Origin: Daucus carota subsp. sativus
Taxonomy: Eukaryota; Streptophyta; Magnoliopsida; Apiales; Apiaceae
Length of the DNA stretch: 64,000 bases
NCBI RefSeq assembly: GCF_001625215.2
Contig: NC_030381.2
Span: forward strand, 41,228,689-41,292,688
Direction of reading: 5' to 3'
The notes under the pieces were generated by a model that did no database searches, was not told the origin of the DNA, and saw nothing but the letters and a program-made list of their open reading frames with translations. The stretch's first letter is position 1; each line of letters starts with the position of its first letter. Shown here in pieces: positions 23,101-35,300 of the stretch. A program made the position numbers and the translations under genes.

Positions 23101-26100
23101 TATTCTTTATCATTGTTGTAACGGAGTGATGGCACTATGGTGTTGGTAAGGGGTTCAGGACTCCACGATGCCACGGCGATAAGGCATCCCTACTGTTTTC
23201 ACCATATATATTTCCAAAACACAAATGTATGCATATATATTCATCTTTTCAGTTCAATTATATAAAAATATTGCAGAAAGTTTTATAGCTTGATTGTCAT
23301 TAAATATTATTTCGCACATACAAGGGTACACTAAAGAGTTGAATTTTGAAACATCTTACAATATGAAGTATATACTTTTTAATAGGTAAATTATGTAACT
23401 ATAACTGTTACATTACATATACATATCTAGGGTCAGGTTCCAGATAGAACCGCTTAAACTTAGAACCTTAGAACCATATTAATAGGCATTAAATGAAAGT
23501 AATTTGAATGTGTGAAATTAAATATATGAATGTGTTTTAATATGGTACATATTTAAATATATGTGTCTTCAATCAATGCACATTCTTAATTTATATTTGA
23601 TCATTTTAACAATAAAAATATATTTAATATTTAATTCATATATTTAAATAGTGTGCTGCAACAGAACTCCAAAATACGAAGAGTTGAAATGGTGCTTCAT
23701 ATGCACTTCTCATAAAGTAGATGTCAATAAAAAAAAATTACAAGTTGCAAGAAAGATGGTTGAACAGGTTACAAAAGATAATGAAATCAAGTTCAGCCAG
23801 AACAGGTTATAAGGAAGCTACAAAACATAATTTAAGAATTTTTCTACAAAGAAAAGATGCTATCTACTCTTATATATTAGCAGTAGTAATACAGGATTAT
23901 CATATTGGGATCTTAGACTTGGTTTAGGTAGCAATATTCTGGGGTTTTATTCCTTTAACAAACAATGTAATCTAACACATTCAATATGCTTAGTTATTAC
24001 ATATTATTGGAATGGAGATTCTTATCGTATACTGGTTTGCGATTAAGATAATATAACTTCTGTATGTTGAAAAGGTCTCAGGTGTAGAATATTTATGTCG
24101 TGACTTTGCGTAGATCATTTTAATATCCGCCATTGCTGATAAAATATTACACATGCTAAGGAACTGGGAAATGTAAGGAGAAATAATCTAAATACTTCAC
24201 ATGTATGTGTGTTGGCATGGCCATGACTATTGTACTCAAGACAACATGCAAATCTATGAACTTTAGATAGACGCACCCGAAGATATAAACAGTAATCACC
24301 GGAATTTAACCAATCTTACCAAGAAAACACTACAAACAATGATGCATCTAGCAGCTGAAGGAGCCTAGTAACCAAACCATATAGACTTGCACACATTGAT
24401 AAAAAATTTAGCCAACTAAAGCGATGAATCACTCGAGTTTCGTTTATTTTTTCAGCCTATAAAGTAGATGATGAAATGTAGTCCTGCCGACTTATAATCA
24501 ATCACCTAAATAATAAGTACATCAGTCTCAGTTCCACATCACATAACATTTACGCATTAGATAAAGTTACATCAGGCTGTAAAAACACTAGGAAGTTGGA
24601 ACTATCATGACATTCTCAGGAAAATATATGCCAATTTGAAACAAAGGAAAAGACACAGGAAGATGTAAAAAACTTATATAGTAAAAGTACCTAAAATACC
24701 GAATAAGATATAAAATGGAAGTAAAAATTACTGCAAAAAAATGGATAATACTTAATAATCTGACTCTGAGCAAGGAGCATCTGACATAGTTTAAACATAT
24801 CTATAAGAGGCATGAAATTGACATGTATATGAACCGTAAGATACCAAACGAAAAACAAGACCTGAATATAACCACAGTAATCAATCTATAGTTTAGAGTA
24901 AAATCTAGAAATGCATAAGCTCTTAATAGCAGCGAAAGGTCGAAAAGCACACCCTCTTTACCAAAATCTAAGACTTTACAGGATCTAAACATAATTAATA
25001 GAACTATGTAATTATATTTAAAGTATAAGAAACATCTAAATTCTGATTCTGGACCAAATTACCAAAAATCCAGGAGACAGAAGATACTGAAAATTCATTG
25101 TCTTCTCCAAGTCACCCCGAATAAGTGTCCAAAAGAACAAGAGTGGTGCACACATAATTCCTGCACAGAGTGAAATCATGTCACCTATTACTTCTCGAAA
25201 AATAGTAATTCACAGCTGTTAGTCCTGCAACAAAAGCTATAAGCTCTAAGAAAATTATCTGATTTAAACATATAGGCTTACCATTGCACCACATAAGACC
25301 AAAGCTATTCAGACCACTTGACTTCCCTGAGATATTCAAGATATTAGAAGAAGAATGACAAAGAATTCAATCTGCTGAAGAGAGACTAATTTTAAGAAAG
25401 TATTACCAAGACGGGATATGGTGGCAAGATATATTGCTGTACTGATATTGGACAGGAAAACGACGCCATAGCCATAGGAGTCAAATGACAAGTCACGAGC
25501 TCCAGCAATAAATGCACCAAGTACGATCATTGATACACTGATAAGACCTTAATACTTTTTCAGTTAGACGGATCAACCAGAAACATCATATGAAATCAAA
25601 AGAGATGGACAGCAATAGAATTTGGCTTCTCCACATACAACTGGTTATATTTTGACTGCTACATCTACATAGTTTACCATTTGAGATGAATAGAGATGTT
25701 CAGTTATAATACAAAATCAACTAGGAAGTTTAATCATCAATCCACGAGAGTAGAGAAATACAATAGTCATGAGAAAGTACTTAAAGGAATGAGGACACAT
25801 GCTGACAAGCGAGACCACCGTCTCTAATAAACTACCTCATCTACTTAGATTTCACATCCAAATCCAAACATATAGATCAAGGACGTGAAAATATATACTG
25901 ACCCGTGCAACATAGATCCAACATTCCAAATAACAAACAAACTAAAGGTAAAGTGATACTCTATTAAGGCACTTGCCAAAACATTATCTGTATATCATAT
26001 TAATATAAATTAATACTCCCAACTTCAATAGAGTGTCAGGAAAGATTAGGTTAAGTTTAAATCTTTATAATGCCTTAAACCTGCAATGCACCTCCACAAA

Positions 26101-29100
26101 AAAACTCATACGCTAAAATGGACCCCTTTTCTCTTAAAAGAATAGGGTAAATATAATGAGACTTAAGAATATAAATCAGCTGGTAATGAACAAAGCATTG
26201 GAAAGGCCCAAAGAAACTTGGATTCCGGAGCCTAGAGATAATATTACAATTATAGCTTACCATTATTGTCTTATCCTTTTGGTTATCATTACCTTTAGAC
26301 ATTAAGGTGATAAACTGATAATTATCTTTTTCTTTGGATTTGCAGTATAAATAAGTATTGGAAATTATTTTTTTTCCTGATTCACCATCAGCTACATTAA
26401 GGAAAAGTAACACAAATACACAATTGTGAACTTTAAATATAATTTAACCTTTGTCAATATTTTGGCAAATTATGTTCCCTCCAAATAATTTCATAATATT
26501 TCATGATTATAACATAATAATAAGTTTAAACTAATAAACCTAAATTTTTTTTTGCTTGGTGTAGACCAGACAAAGCATGATAAAGACCAAAATATGCATA
26601 ACTAAACAGAGCATCACTTGACTGATATGCAACATAGAACCGAAAATGTAGAAAACAAACATTTTCATTACCAAAGTCAAGTATGTAGTAACTGAGAAAT
26701 GCGAGAAACTTTAATTTACCTTACAAGGATAGATGACGTGTACTTTTGTCCTGCAAGAAAATACTCCACCAACATAGTGAATACCACTGTTGTCCTCCTT
26801 AAAGTTGTATACATTGGTACATTTACCCCTCGTATAGACTCCATGGATACTAACTTTAAAACATGAAATGAATTATACACAGCTACAATTACAAGTAAAA
26901 GTAATGGAACAGTAACGGATCAAAATAATTTCTACCTACCATGTAAAGTAAATAGGAAAGAGCAAGAGGTAGGGTGTGAATCAACGTCTTTACAGGTACC
27001 AATTTAGTTGAAGCATCAGTACCGGTCAATGATTCTCCCGCACTAAAAGAAATAAGTTTTCGGCGCCGTAATGCATAAAGGAAAGAAGATGAACTTATCA
27101 TCTGCAGTATATTGTGCAAGGTCAGATCATCCTAGAATACATACACATACATCCATATATATATATATAATGTGGATCATCTATGAAATTAAAAAAAGTA
27201 ATTTATATTTAAAGGAGACTTGGATACGAAAGAATACTGAAGTTTGATTACTTAGAACATGGCCAATGGTGATGTATATGTGAAAAATATGTGGAAAGGA
27301 AAGGAAAATAGATTGAGAGAGATCAATAACTTTACAACACACATAGAACGAACCATCGGAGATGGCGTGCTATTTTAGCACCAAAAACCACTTTTTGGTG
27401 CTAAATTATAGCAATAGCTCCACTTATTTTACATCACCATTGGTCTTGCTCTTAGTATCTAGTACTATTATCCTAAATACAAAACTTGCCTTGATAATAA
27501 CCATTAACTAAGGAAAGCTCAAAATTTTAATAAGTAGCTCTGACGCGGGCGATTACAGGGGATATTTATGTGATACGGACCAGGGTCTTGAACTGGCATC
27601 GCGACTGATTGGACTCATAGAGTCTCTACACCATTCTATATTATATTACTTGGTTTTAGATTGGATCTCTTAAATCTTAACAGCCTTATGAAACTCCATC
27701 AGGTCCCTTAAGCCTTGTGTGTAACGAAACTGGGAAAAGAATGAATTGGCCAAAAACAACGAAACACTTTTTTGCACAAACATGGTTCACTACTTCTGAA
27801 CGATGTTCTCTTTCCACCTTAAGAGCCAAATGGGAGTCGAAGAATTGTACAATCTCTTGGCTCACCTTTCCGCAGTCGCAGCTACTGCAATACTATTAGC
27901 TTGTATGATATGCACTACTGACGACGATTCTGGCACAGAGTTATTTATATTCGCAGTGACAAAAAATTTCATCTATATTGCTTCCTAAAATCTTTTCTCC
28001 TACTGAATTTGGAATCATATAGAGAACCTATGCAATTAAAATATGTAGTTTCTTCAACCACCACATAAATCTTGATACTCAAAAAAGTTCTAGAAAAAAT
28101 ATAAATAACTACAATGGTGGCGATAGTGTCTCTTTGGGAAGTTGAATTCAGCACCTAGATTTATATCAATATTTTATGTGACAAATTTTCAGTATTTATT
28201 TACAACTTGCTTGCTATCGTTAAAAATTCTGGTACTATTATATAAAGGAAGCTATAAAATATAAAAAATTAAGTTCAAGCAACTTTTCAGAAGAATCATC
28301 AGCTTAATATTGATATATAAGTCTTGCATATTGTTAGTGTTCTCAACCAAAAGAATCTTAAAACAAGATACAATACCGATGCAACAGTAGTAGTCTCAAC
28401 TAGAAACATCCTGTTTGGAAGTTAAAGGTTTGGGAAAAATTAGAGGTTTGACCATGTGAATCATCTAATACTTGTCTTTGGTAGTTAGCAGACTGAAATA
28501 ATGGTTTGGACTCACAAAGCTAATTTTGAAAAATCTACTTGGAGGAGCTTTTTCAATAAGAGGATTGACATATGTCTAGTTAAAGTACAAAAAGTTTATC
28601 AAACATCTATTTACCAAACAGTTTCATCCAAAACATTCAACCCACTAGTCAAAACAGTTACTTCAATCAGTTAGTCAAAACAGCTAATTCAATCTGCTAA
28701 CAACTAACCGCTAACCACTAATTGCCAAAGAAGGCTTATAATTCTATCACAATGGTAGTACTCTCAAGCATAAATTATAGCTCCAACCTCCAAGCATCCA
28801 AATATAATATTGTGTTGCATTATAACTTGTGTATATCATCAACAAACAGTAGAAGTTTATAATAGCACAAAAACATCCTAAAGTAAAGTATACTTATATA
28901 GTGAAGACAGGGCGAGTCCAATGGTGGCTATATCTTGTTCTATGTCAATATTATACAACAAAAATCGAAATTTACCACTCCGATGATGTTCTATGTCTTG
29001 TGCAAAAATAGCACAATGCTATACTTTGTTCTAAATATAGAACAAAAGATAGACAGAGCTATAATTGACCCATGGTCCCACCTCATCAAAAGTGAAAAAG

Positions 29101-30524
29101 TTAGGTAGGCAAATACTTTTGAATTCAAAATGGTGGGGTACTTGGAGAGTTGGTGAAATTCGAAATAAGATATAGAACCAACCATTGGAGACATGATTCT
29201 ATTTTAGCACCAAAAATGACGTTTTGGTGCTAAATTATAGGAATGGCTCCATCTATTTTAGCACAACCATTGAACATGCTCTCACAAGACAACATTTCCA
29301 AAAATTATGATGAAAAAAATCATATCTCTTTCCTTTGTGACGTTGAGCAATTCAAAAATGCACCGAATATACCAAAATGCCAAGTTGTGATAGATTGATC
29401 CTACGTCAAATGGAATATGACTTGCCAGGATTGTGAGAAAGAAAAAGATAAGTTTTCGGAACATATGGTTGGTGACTACCATCATTTTCATTCACTTTTG
29501 ACAAAATTCGGTTAAGTCATCTTGTGATGTGAAGGGCTAGGCACAAACTTTTAGCAATGAGGAAATAGTTTGCTTAGCATGTGCAGAAGAAGCTCAAAGA
29601 AGTCTGTATACAGGAATTTAAACTGAAATCTAACATAGAGCAACAGCAGACAAAGTAGAGTGATCAACTTTATACCTGAAACAACGTGATGACATTTGCA
29701 CATGGGAAGTTATAAGAAGAAAGAGCTGCTTTGTTGAATAATACCAGCAGCACTGTGAACAAAAGCATGTAAAAAAATAAATAAGAAAAGAATACACAAA
29801 GTCCATATCCAGGTAAAATGGAAGAGCCACCCCATTATTAGAGGTTTAAATCAAGAACAATCCTATATACATAATAAAGCTAATAAGCTTTTTCAGGTGT
29901 CTATTCCATCACTAACTGCCTGTAGCCTCCACTTAGCATCCTCCAATATTAGAGAAGTAAAACAAGTTGAACAGCTAAATGAGGTCAGAAGGTAATGAAT
30001 TAAACGGAAACACTATGCATATCTTCTATAAACTACAACGGAGTACTAATCAATTCGTGAACCAACAAAATACTTCCCTGTATAAGAATAATAATCTTCT
30101 ATAACATTACGTTTTCCTACACATGAACCCAATTCAAACTTCACAAAAAATAAACAAACTTCCGTTCATTCACTCGTATTATTTTCAAGTGTATAGAACA
30201 TATAGCGAATGAATAATCATTCAGCACTAAACAAATTCCAACATATATAAATTGAATACGATAACACAATTTCTCCTCTTCCTAAATTATAAAATATAAA
30301 GACTATTACAATTTATTAATTTAAGCATCGAATCTATGAACTTATCGAGAAAAAAGGCAGAATTGACAGAGAGTATTACCAGCGCAAGTCATGTAAGAGA
30401 GAGCAGCATAAACACCACGCCTCGTCATGGCGGATCGTCTCTCATTGCTTCTGGAAGGAGTTGAGGGATCGGACACCGGTAATATCGGGGCTCTCTCCGA
30501 TGAGTTGAGAGCAGCAGCCGCCAT
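20164..30524 (-). CDS. UGNT1: UDP-N-acetylglucosamine transporter, UGNT1-type (drug/metabolite transporter superfamily)
   Basis: Ten exons, complement(join(20164..20238, 20361..20417, 22258..22365, 25063..25160, 25282..25326, 25407..25537, 26720..26849, 26936..27101, 29676..29752, 30380..30524)), encode 343 aa; Arabidopsis UGNT1 (At4g32272) is about 350. All introns are GT-AG. The protein has a cytosolic N-terminus rich in Ser/Pro and about ten hydrophobic helices. Family blocks include NVPMYTTLRRTTVVFTM, GAFIAGARDLSFDSYGYG, LNSFGLMWCNG and NSAVTQTICGNLKDFFTI. These are typical of the nucleotide-sugar transporters of the NST-KT/TPT group. UGNT1 exchanges UDP-GlcNAc into the ER and Golgi for N-glycan maturation and glycosyl-inositol phosphoceramides. 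The substrate is inferred from orthology. Introns total over 9 kb and hold at least two Harbinger-like MITEs. ATG at 30522-30524 is followed directly by the family N-terminus. Confidence 0.93.
23425..23480. repeat. Single end of a MITE related to the 16.6-kb element
   Basis: GGGTCAGGTTCCAGATAGAA resembles the TIR of the Mutator-like MITE at 16647 (GGGTCATGTTCAAGAGAGAA). Further in, the sequence GTGCTGCAACAGAACTC near 23652 also matches that family's interior. No partner end was found, so this is a fragment in a UGNT1 intron. Confidence 0.5.
27255..27451. mobile_element. Tourist/Harbinger-like MITE in UGNT1 intron
   Basis: This 197-bp element has ends GAACATGGCCAATGGTGATG and the inverse CATCACCATTGGTCTTGCTC. 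It is flanked by a perfect TTA (27252-27254 and 27452-27454). The 3-bp TTA/TAA target and these ends define PIF/Harbinger (Tourist) MITEs. An inner palindrome around 27380-27415 (TTTTAGCACCAAAAA with its complement) forms a hairpin. Confidence 0.9.
28910..29281. mobile_element. Second Harbinger-like MITE of the same family
   Basis: The left end is GGGCGAGTCCAATGGTGGCT; the right end read in reverse is GAGCATGTTCAATGGTTGTG. The interior shares TTTTAGCACCAAAAATGACG with the element at 27.3 kb, so both belong to one family. It is 372 bp, larger than its neighbour. The flanking trinucleotides are not identical (ACA and TCA), so it is older or its ends are slightly misplaced. Confidence 0.75.
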
Positions 30525-30889
30525 TTCTTGCTAGTTCAATTTAGTTGTTTGATTGAGTACGAGTCGAGGTTACGACATCATAAGCAACAACTATGATAAA
30601 CAGAGTCGAAGGATGTTTTTGTTTTTGTTTTTGTTTTTGATTGCTGCTGCTGACTTGTTCAAATGTTGGGTGTAATAAAGCAGAGTGGGTTGGGAATTGG
30701 GACCGTTTTCTTAGTGGGCTGGGTTACGCCTATCTTTTAGTGGGCGGCGGTAAGGACCATATATAAGGAAAAATGGCTCCGATCTCCAATATTTTTCAAG
30801 TAATGTTTTGAATAACAAAATTTTAAAAAATATCTCAAATACCAGTGAATGAAACCTGATAATCTCGTGTTTTCAATTTAGGATGAAAA

Positions 30890-31115
30890 TACTAGATCGT
30901 ATAGTGTTTTGCTGTTTTAATCCAAGCAAAACGTTACATCTTATAACGTTGTATTAGAGTTAACTTAATTAGATGCTACACGGCTACACCATGTAGTGTT
31001 CTTAACCTTATTAGACGCTATATGATGTATCGTCTTGATAGGATAACCTAACAAAACGCCAGATGATATAGTGTTTTGGTAAATGATCAAAACGTTACAC
31101 GATATAATGTTATTA
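30890..31115. repeat. Array of short imperfect palindromes
   Basis: At least four units follow one pattern of about 21 nt, starting AACG(T/C)(T/C)A and ending ATA-GTT-like. They are AACGTTACATCTTATAACGT (30930), ACGCTATATGATGTATCGT (31015), AACGCCAGATGATATAGTGT (31055) and AACGTTACACGATATAATGT (31091). Each folds on itself. Spacers of 30-60 bp are not conserved. I do not recognise the family. Confidence 0.6.
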
Positions 31116-31748
31116 AATGATATTTGGGCGCCATTTTTCCGGATCTTGATATTTAGGATATTAATGATGGATACAGTGATAGTCGGATCCAACACCCTCA
31201 AGCTCTAGTCATAACTATATTTTATAAATTCAAATTTTAAAAATATAAATAAGTCGTCGAAAGAAATTAGAATCGTTTGACTGTGCTTAGAAGAAGTGAT
31301 ATATTGACTAAAATAAACAAGTGGGTTAAGAGTAAATTATTGAAGTTATAATGTATAAGTCTGTGAATTGGTGTCATATAAGTGTCGTTAGTGATTGGAG
31401 TTTTAAGTTGATTATTTATATTTTGGATATCATTAACACTTTTGAAATTGTTTTGATCCATATCAACACCAAAAACCATAGTTTCTTAGATAATTAGATT
31501 ATAAGACCATTAGAATTTTTTTAGGAAGAACTTAGATCAAATAACGGAAAAATTAAGTGACTCGAAATACAGAATCTACAACTCAGGGATCTAGATAATA
31601 AAATGCGAATAATTCAAGAACCCATAATTTAATTTTTCCAATTTTAAAATTAGTGCATATTTTAAAAAATTAGTAATACTTTTTTTGAAAAAAAATAAAT
31701 ATTTATTTAATCAAACACTTCTTAAAAATAAGATATCAAAAGACACAG

Positions 31749-31996
31749 TGGGTGTTTGGTGAACCCTTATAAGTCCAGCTTCCGGGATTATAAATTATGA
31801 GCACTTATTCGTACTGTTTGTGTAATAAGTCAAGAAGCACTTATAAAAAGTTAGGAATGCTAGCTTTTGTCTCAGGGTTTCTGCTTATTTCCCAAACACT
31901 TTAATCACTTATAAGTCTTATCTTGCTTCTAACTTCTACTCCACTTATTTATTTTAATCAATAAGCACTTATTTTAAGCTCACCCAAACGGCCCCA
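31749..31996. mobile_element. MITE-like element (GTGGGTGTTTGG family)
   Basis: The left end is GTGGGTGTTTGGTGAAC and the right end read in reverse is GTGGGGCCGTTTGGGTGAGC, with internal inverted blocks (ATAAGTGCTTAT-type) over about 248 bp. Elements with such ends are common in eudicots. The target duplication is unclear, so the superfamily stays open (hAT or Harbinger). Confidence 0.6.
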
Positions 31997-32322
31997 CAAT
32001 TTTTTTTTTTGACAGAAAACACAAAAAATATTTATTTCTAAAAGAATAAAACAAAAGTACTTGTTGGCTGTTGCTAAAAAAAAAAAAAAGGGGAAACGCG
32101 TATGCATGAAACTGCGAGCATGCTCACATCATCACTTGTTAGCACTTAGCATTGTTATTGGAAACAAGCCAAAAAAGAAAAAACTAAGAAGAATGCATTC
32201 TGATAGAAGTTTTCTTTCCGTAAACATCTTGCATCCATGTATATATCCAGTATAGTCTGCTTAAAACATACAAATATGTGTAAAAATGAGTAAATTCTAC
32301 CAAAAAAATCTGCAATCTTTCA

Positions 32323-35300
32323 TTAATCACGAAATATTGGCTGTGAAGTCCACTTGAGATGCAAACTTATTTTCCCTGATTTGGTTCCATCTATTGGAAA
32401 AGCCTCTGTGAGTTCCCCTTCTAATGTCACCCTAGTGAGTGTCATTACAACTCTGCCCATCTTATCCTGTTAATCATAGCTTATGTTAGTACCACTGACT
32501 CAAAATATGAAATACATTCCGATTTTATAAATTTACATTAAGTTGGGACATTTCTAGAAACTCCGATATTGTAAATTTATATCAAGCTGGGATATTTCTC
32601 AGTGATCTGATTGGCATACAGAGCAACCGAACCTGAAGGATTACCGTCCATCTCTAACTATTTATTAAAATTATGCCCAAAATCTAGTACTACAGTTTAT
32701 TTTAAAATGATATTGTTCATGGTGACCATATTGTGTAAGATATATAGCCATAAGTAAACCTACTGCAATTTCGGTGAATTAGGAGATGAGGAAACTATGA
32801 GATAAGAAAGCATGCAATGCAAGTTTACCTTTCCGAAGGTGTCATGATCATAGACTTCCACCAGTAGTAGATCATGCAAAGCATCCTCCACCACAAAGTC
32901 AAAGGTTTGATTCCACACCGGATCCAATGAATTATGTACGACCTGTTATATATGAAGAACAATAATAATTATTCTACATCAGTCACGCACCCTCTGCGAC
33001 AATGATTGAACCCTTGACATCCGGTATATGGAGTGACAAAGATGTCATTGGCCCAATAGGCCGTTTCTTTGTTTTTGTTGTTTTTGAGAATATTTTGCAT
33101 CCGCTTCTATTAACAAACAATTACGAGAAATTACCAAGAATATATCCTTATCAACCGAGATAATGTATTTATTTAGTAAAAGATTAAACTATCCTAGAGT
33201 AGATGAACAGTTATTGAGGGTTTTATCAAAAATCTGTCGCTATCTGAGACTAACTGATTGGATTAGTATTGAATTCAAGAAAGAGTAGCATATATAAAAT
33301 TTACCCTGGTCTTTTGTTTTTGCTCAGTTTTTCTCATTATAAGAACGACAAAGGGATCAGACTTCCCCATCAGATCTACAGCTGGCAAATCTTCTGCCGA
33401 TATTACAGTCACTGAAAGAACTCCTCTCAGAATCACATCCTTTCTCTTTCCTGACGTGGGATCTGTATCTTCTTTCTCATCAGGTTCACTTTTAAGAGCC
33501 TTCTCCAATTTAGTTAATCTAAAGTCTCGTGTAAAAGGATTCATAACTGCGTTTTCAGTACCCTGAGGACAATATAGTAGCTCCAACTGCACCTACAAGC
33601 AAAGAATGTCTAATAATAATAATATGTACAGTTAAAAATATTGCAACAGTCTCAAATAAAGGATGCACATACTAGTTCATTTTCATGATAGTTCAAGTTG
33701 ATTAGATAATATTTGCAGTAATAACAGGACTAACATAATATTCACAAATTGTCAAAATCATAGGCGAAGTCATTACCTGGCCTCTGTTTTTATTGTCCCT
33801 TTGGATTTGCAAATCCTTGACCAGTTTCAGCCACACATCCTTGACTTTGCCGGGCTCAAGTTCTTTAAGAGAAAATTGAGCGCAACCAATGAGCTCAGAA
33901 GCTTGCACCCCCTCATCATCAAAAACTCTTACAGTCAAGTGTTGTGTAGTCTCATCTTCGACAATAAAATCAAAGTTTTCATTCCAAATAGGATTCAACT
34001 GGTTGTTCTAAATAGAGAAAATAATAAAAATTTTAGTTATTAAAAAACTTAAACCGAGATCATGAGTTTTTATAATTGCTTCAGCCAAGAGATAATAATG
34101 ATTAGCAAGAACTGCGAAGGATCAAATGTTTTCAAGGAAGGTGTGAATTAACTTACAATTACTTTGCTAGTCTTCATTCTACTACGCACTGGACGTATGA
34201 ATAAGACTGCATAAGGATCGGACTTGCCAATGATATCTTTATTCGTCAGCTCCTTTGCTTGTACGAGCTTCACCTCTAGTGTTCCAACAGGTTTCAACTC
34301 TAGGTAACTGAAACAAAACAGAAACATAAATTAAGACTAAGGTCTAGGTCAATCGCTTGAACTATATAAGCATCAAACTGAGTAGATGCCTGTTAATGGC
34401 ATGGTAGAATGAAAATTTATCATAATGTTCATGTTCAAAATAAGGGTGTCAAACGGATACGGATCTGCTTAACCATAAGCAGTTTCCTCTCTTCTTTCGT
34501 AATATTTAAAATATACTTCAAGATAGAAGGATGGCAAGGTTATCTTGGAAGATGAGAAAGTTAGAAATGTGTGATATTAGCAGAAAGTGTTGCATTAAGT
34601 GGTAGATTGAGACAAAAGCATAATGTTGAAAAAATTCAAATGTGGGGTTTGCTAGGAAGGTAGCTATTCATGGAGTACCATACCTATAATCCCCTGGTAT
34701 AATGGGTATAACTTGGCGAACTGGCCATGTAATTGAATCTGCGATAGCATCTCGTATTGTTTCCTGAATTGAAATAACAAATATTTTTGTCATCTCATTT
34801 TACCATCTGCATTTTGTCATCTCTGTGATATGGTATGATTATTTTTGTCAATGCATCATTATTATACGGAAGTTGCTACTTTTTTGAATATGTTAAGGAG
34901 CAAAACAAGAAATTTTAAGACCTCAATAGCATCAGAAATTCCTGGAATTGATGAAATATCCCCGCCAATGACTTTAAGCTTGAAATCGAGATTCTTCTGC
35001 AAGAACAGTATAATTTGTTGCATATTAGTTTTCTCAAAACCTGATATTATAAATAAGTTTGTTAATTGACAATCTCTGTTTGGTTCCCAGTTATGGAAAA
35101 GTGCTCTTACTAATATGTATATGATAACCTCTTTAGACGTCTCTGATGTACACTTACTAATGTGAAATTTTACATCCTCTCCCATGCTGTAGGTTCCGGC
35201 GCATTTTAACTATATCTTTGATTTTTTAAATCAAATTATGTTACCACAAGTCTGATCTTATCAAATCTAAAACTAGCATGATTAGGGAGCAACAGAAATA

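Larger units (their letters stand above)
30525..32322. other. UGNT1 promoter and spacer to the SYT4 3' end
   Basis: The proximal 120 bp upstream of the UGNT1 ATG should be its 5' UTR. A TTTTTG repeat lies at about 30620-30640. Further on come the palindrome array (30890-31115) and a MITE-like element (31749-31996), followed by an A-run near 32075 and the likely SYT4 3' UTR. Small open frames here have no family features. Confidence 0.5.
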
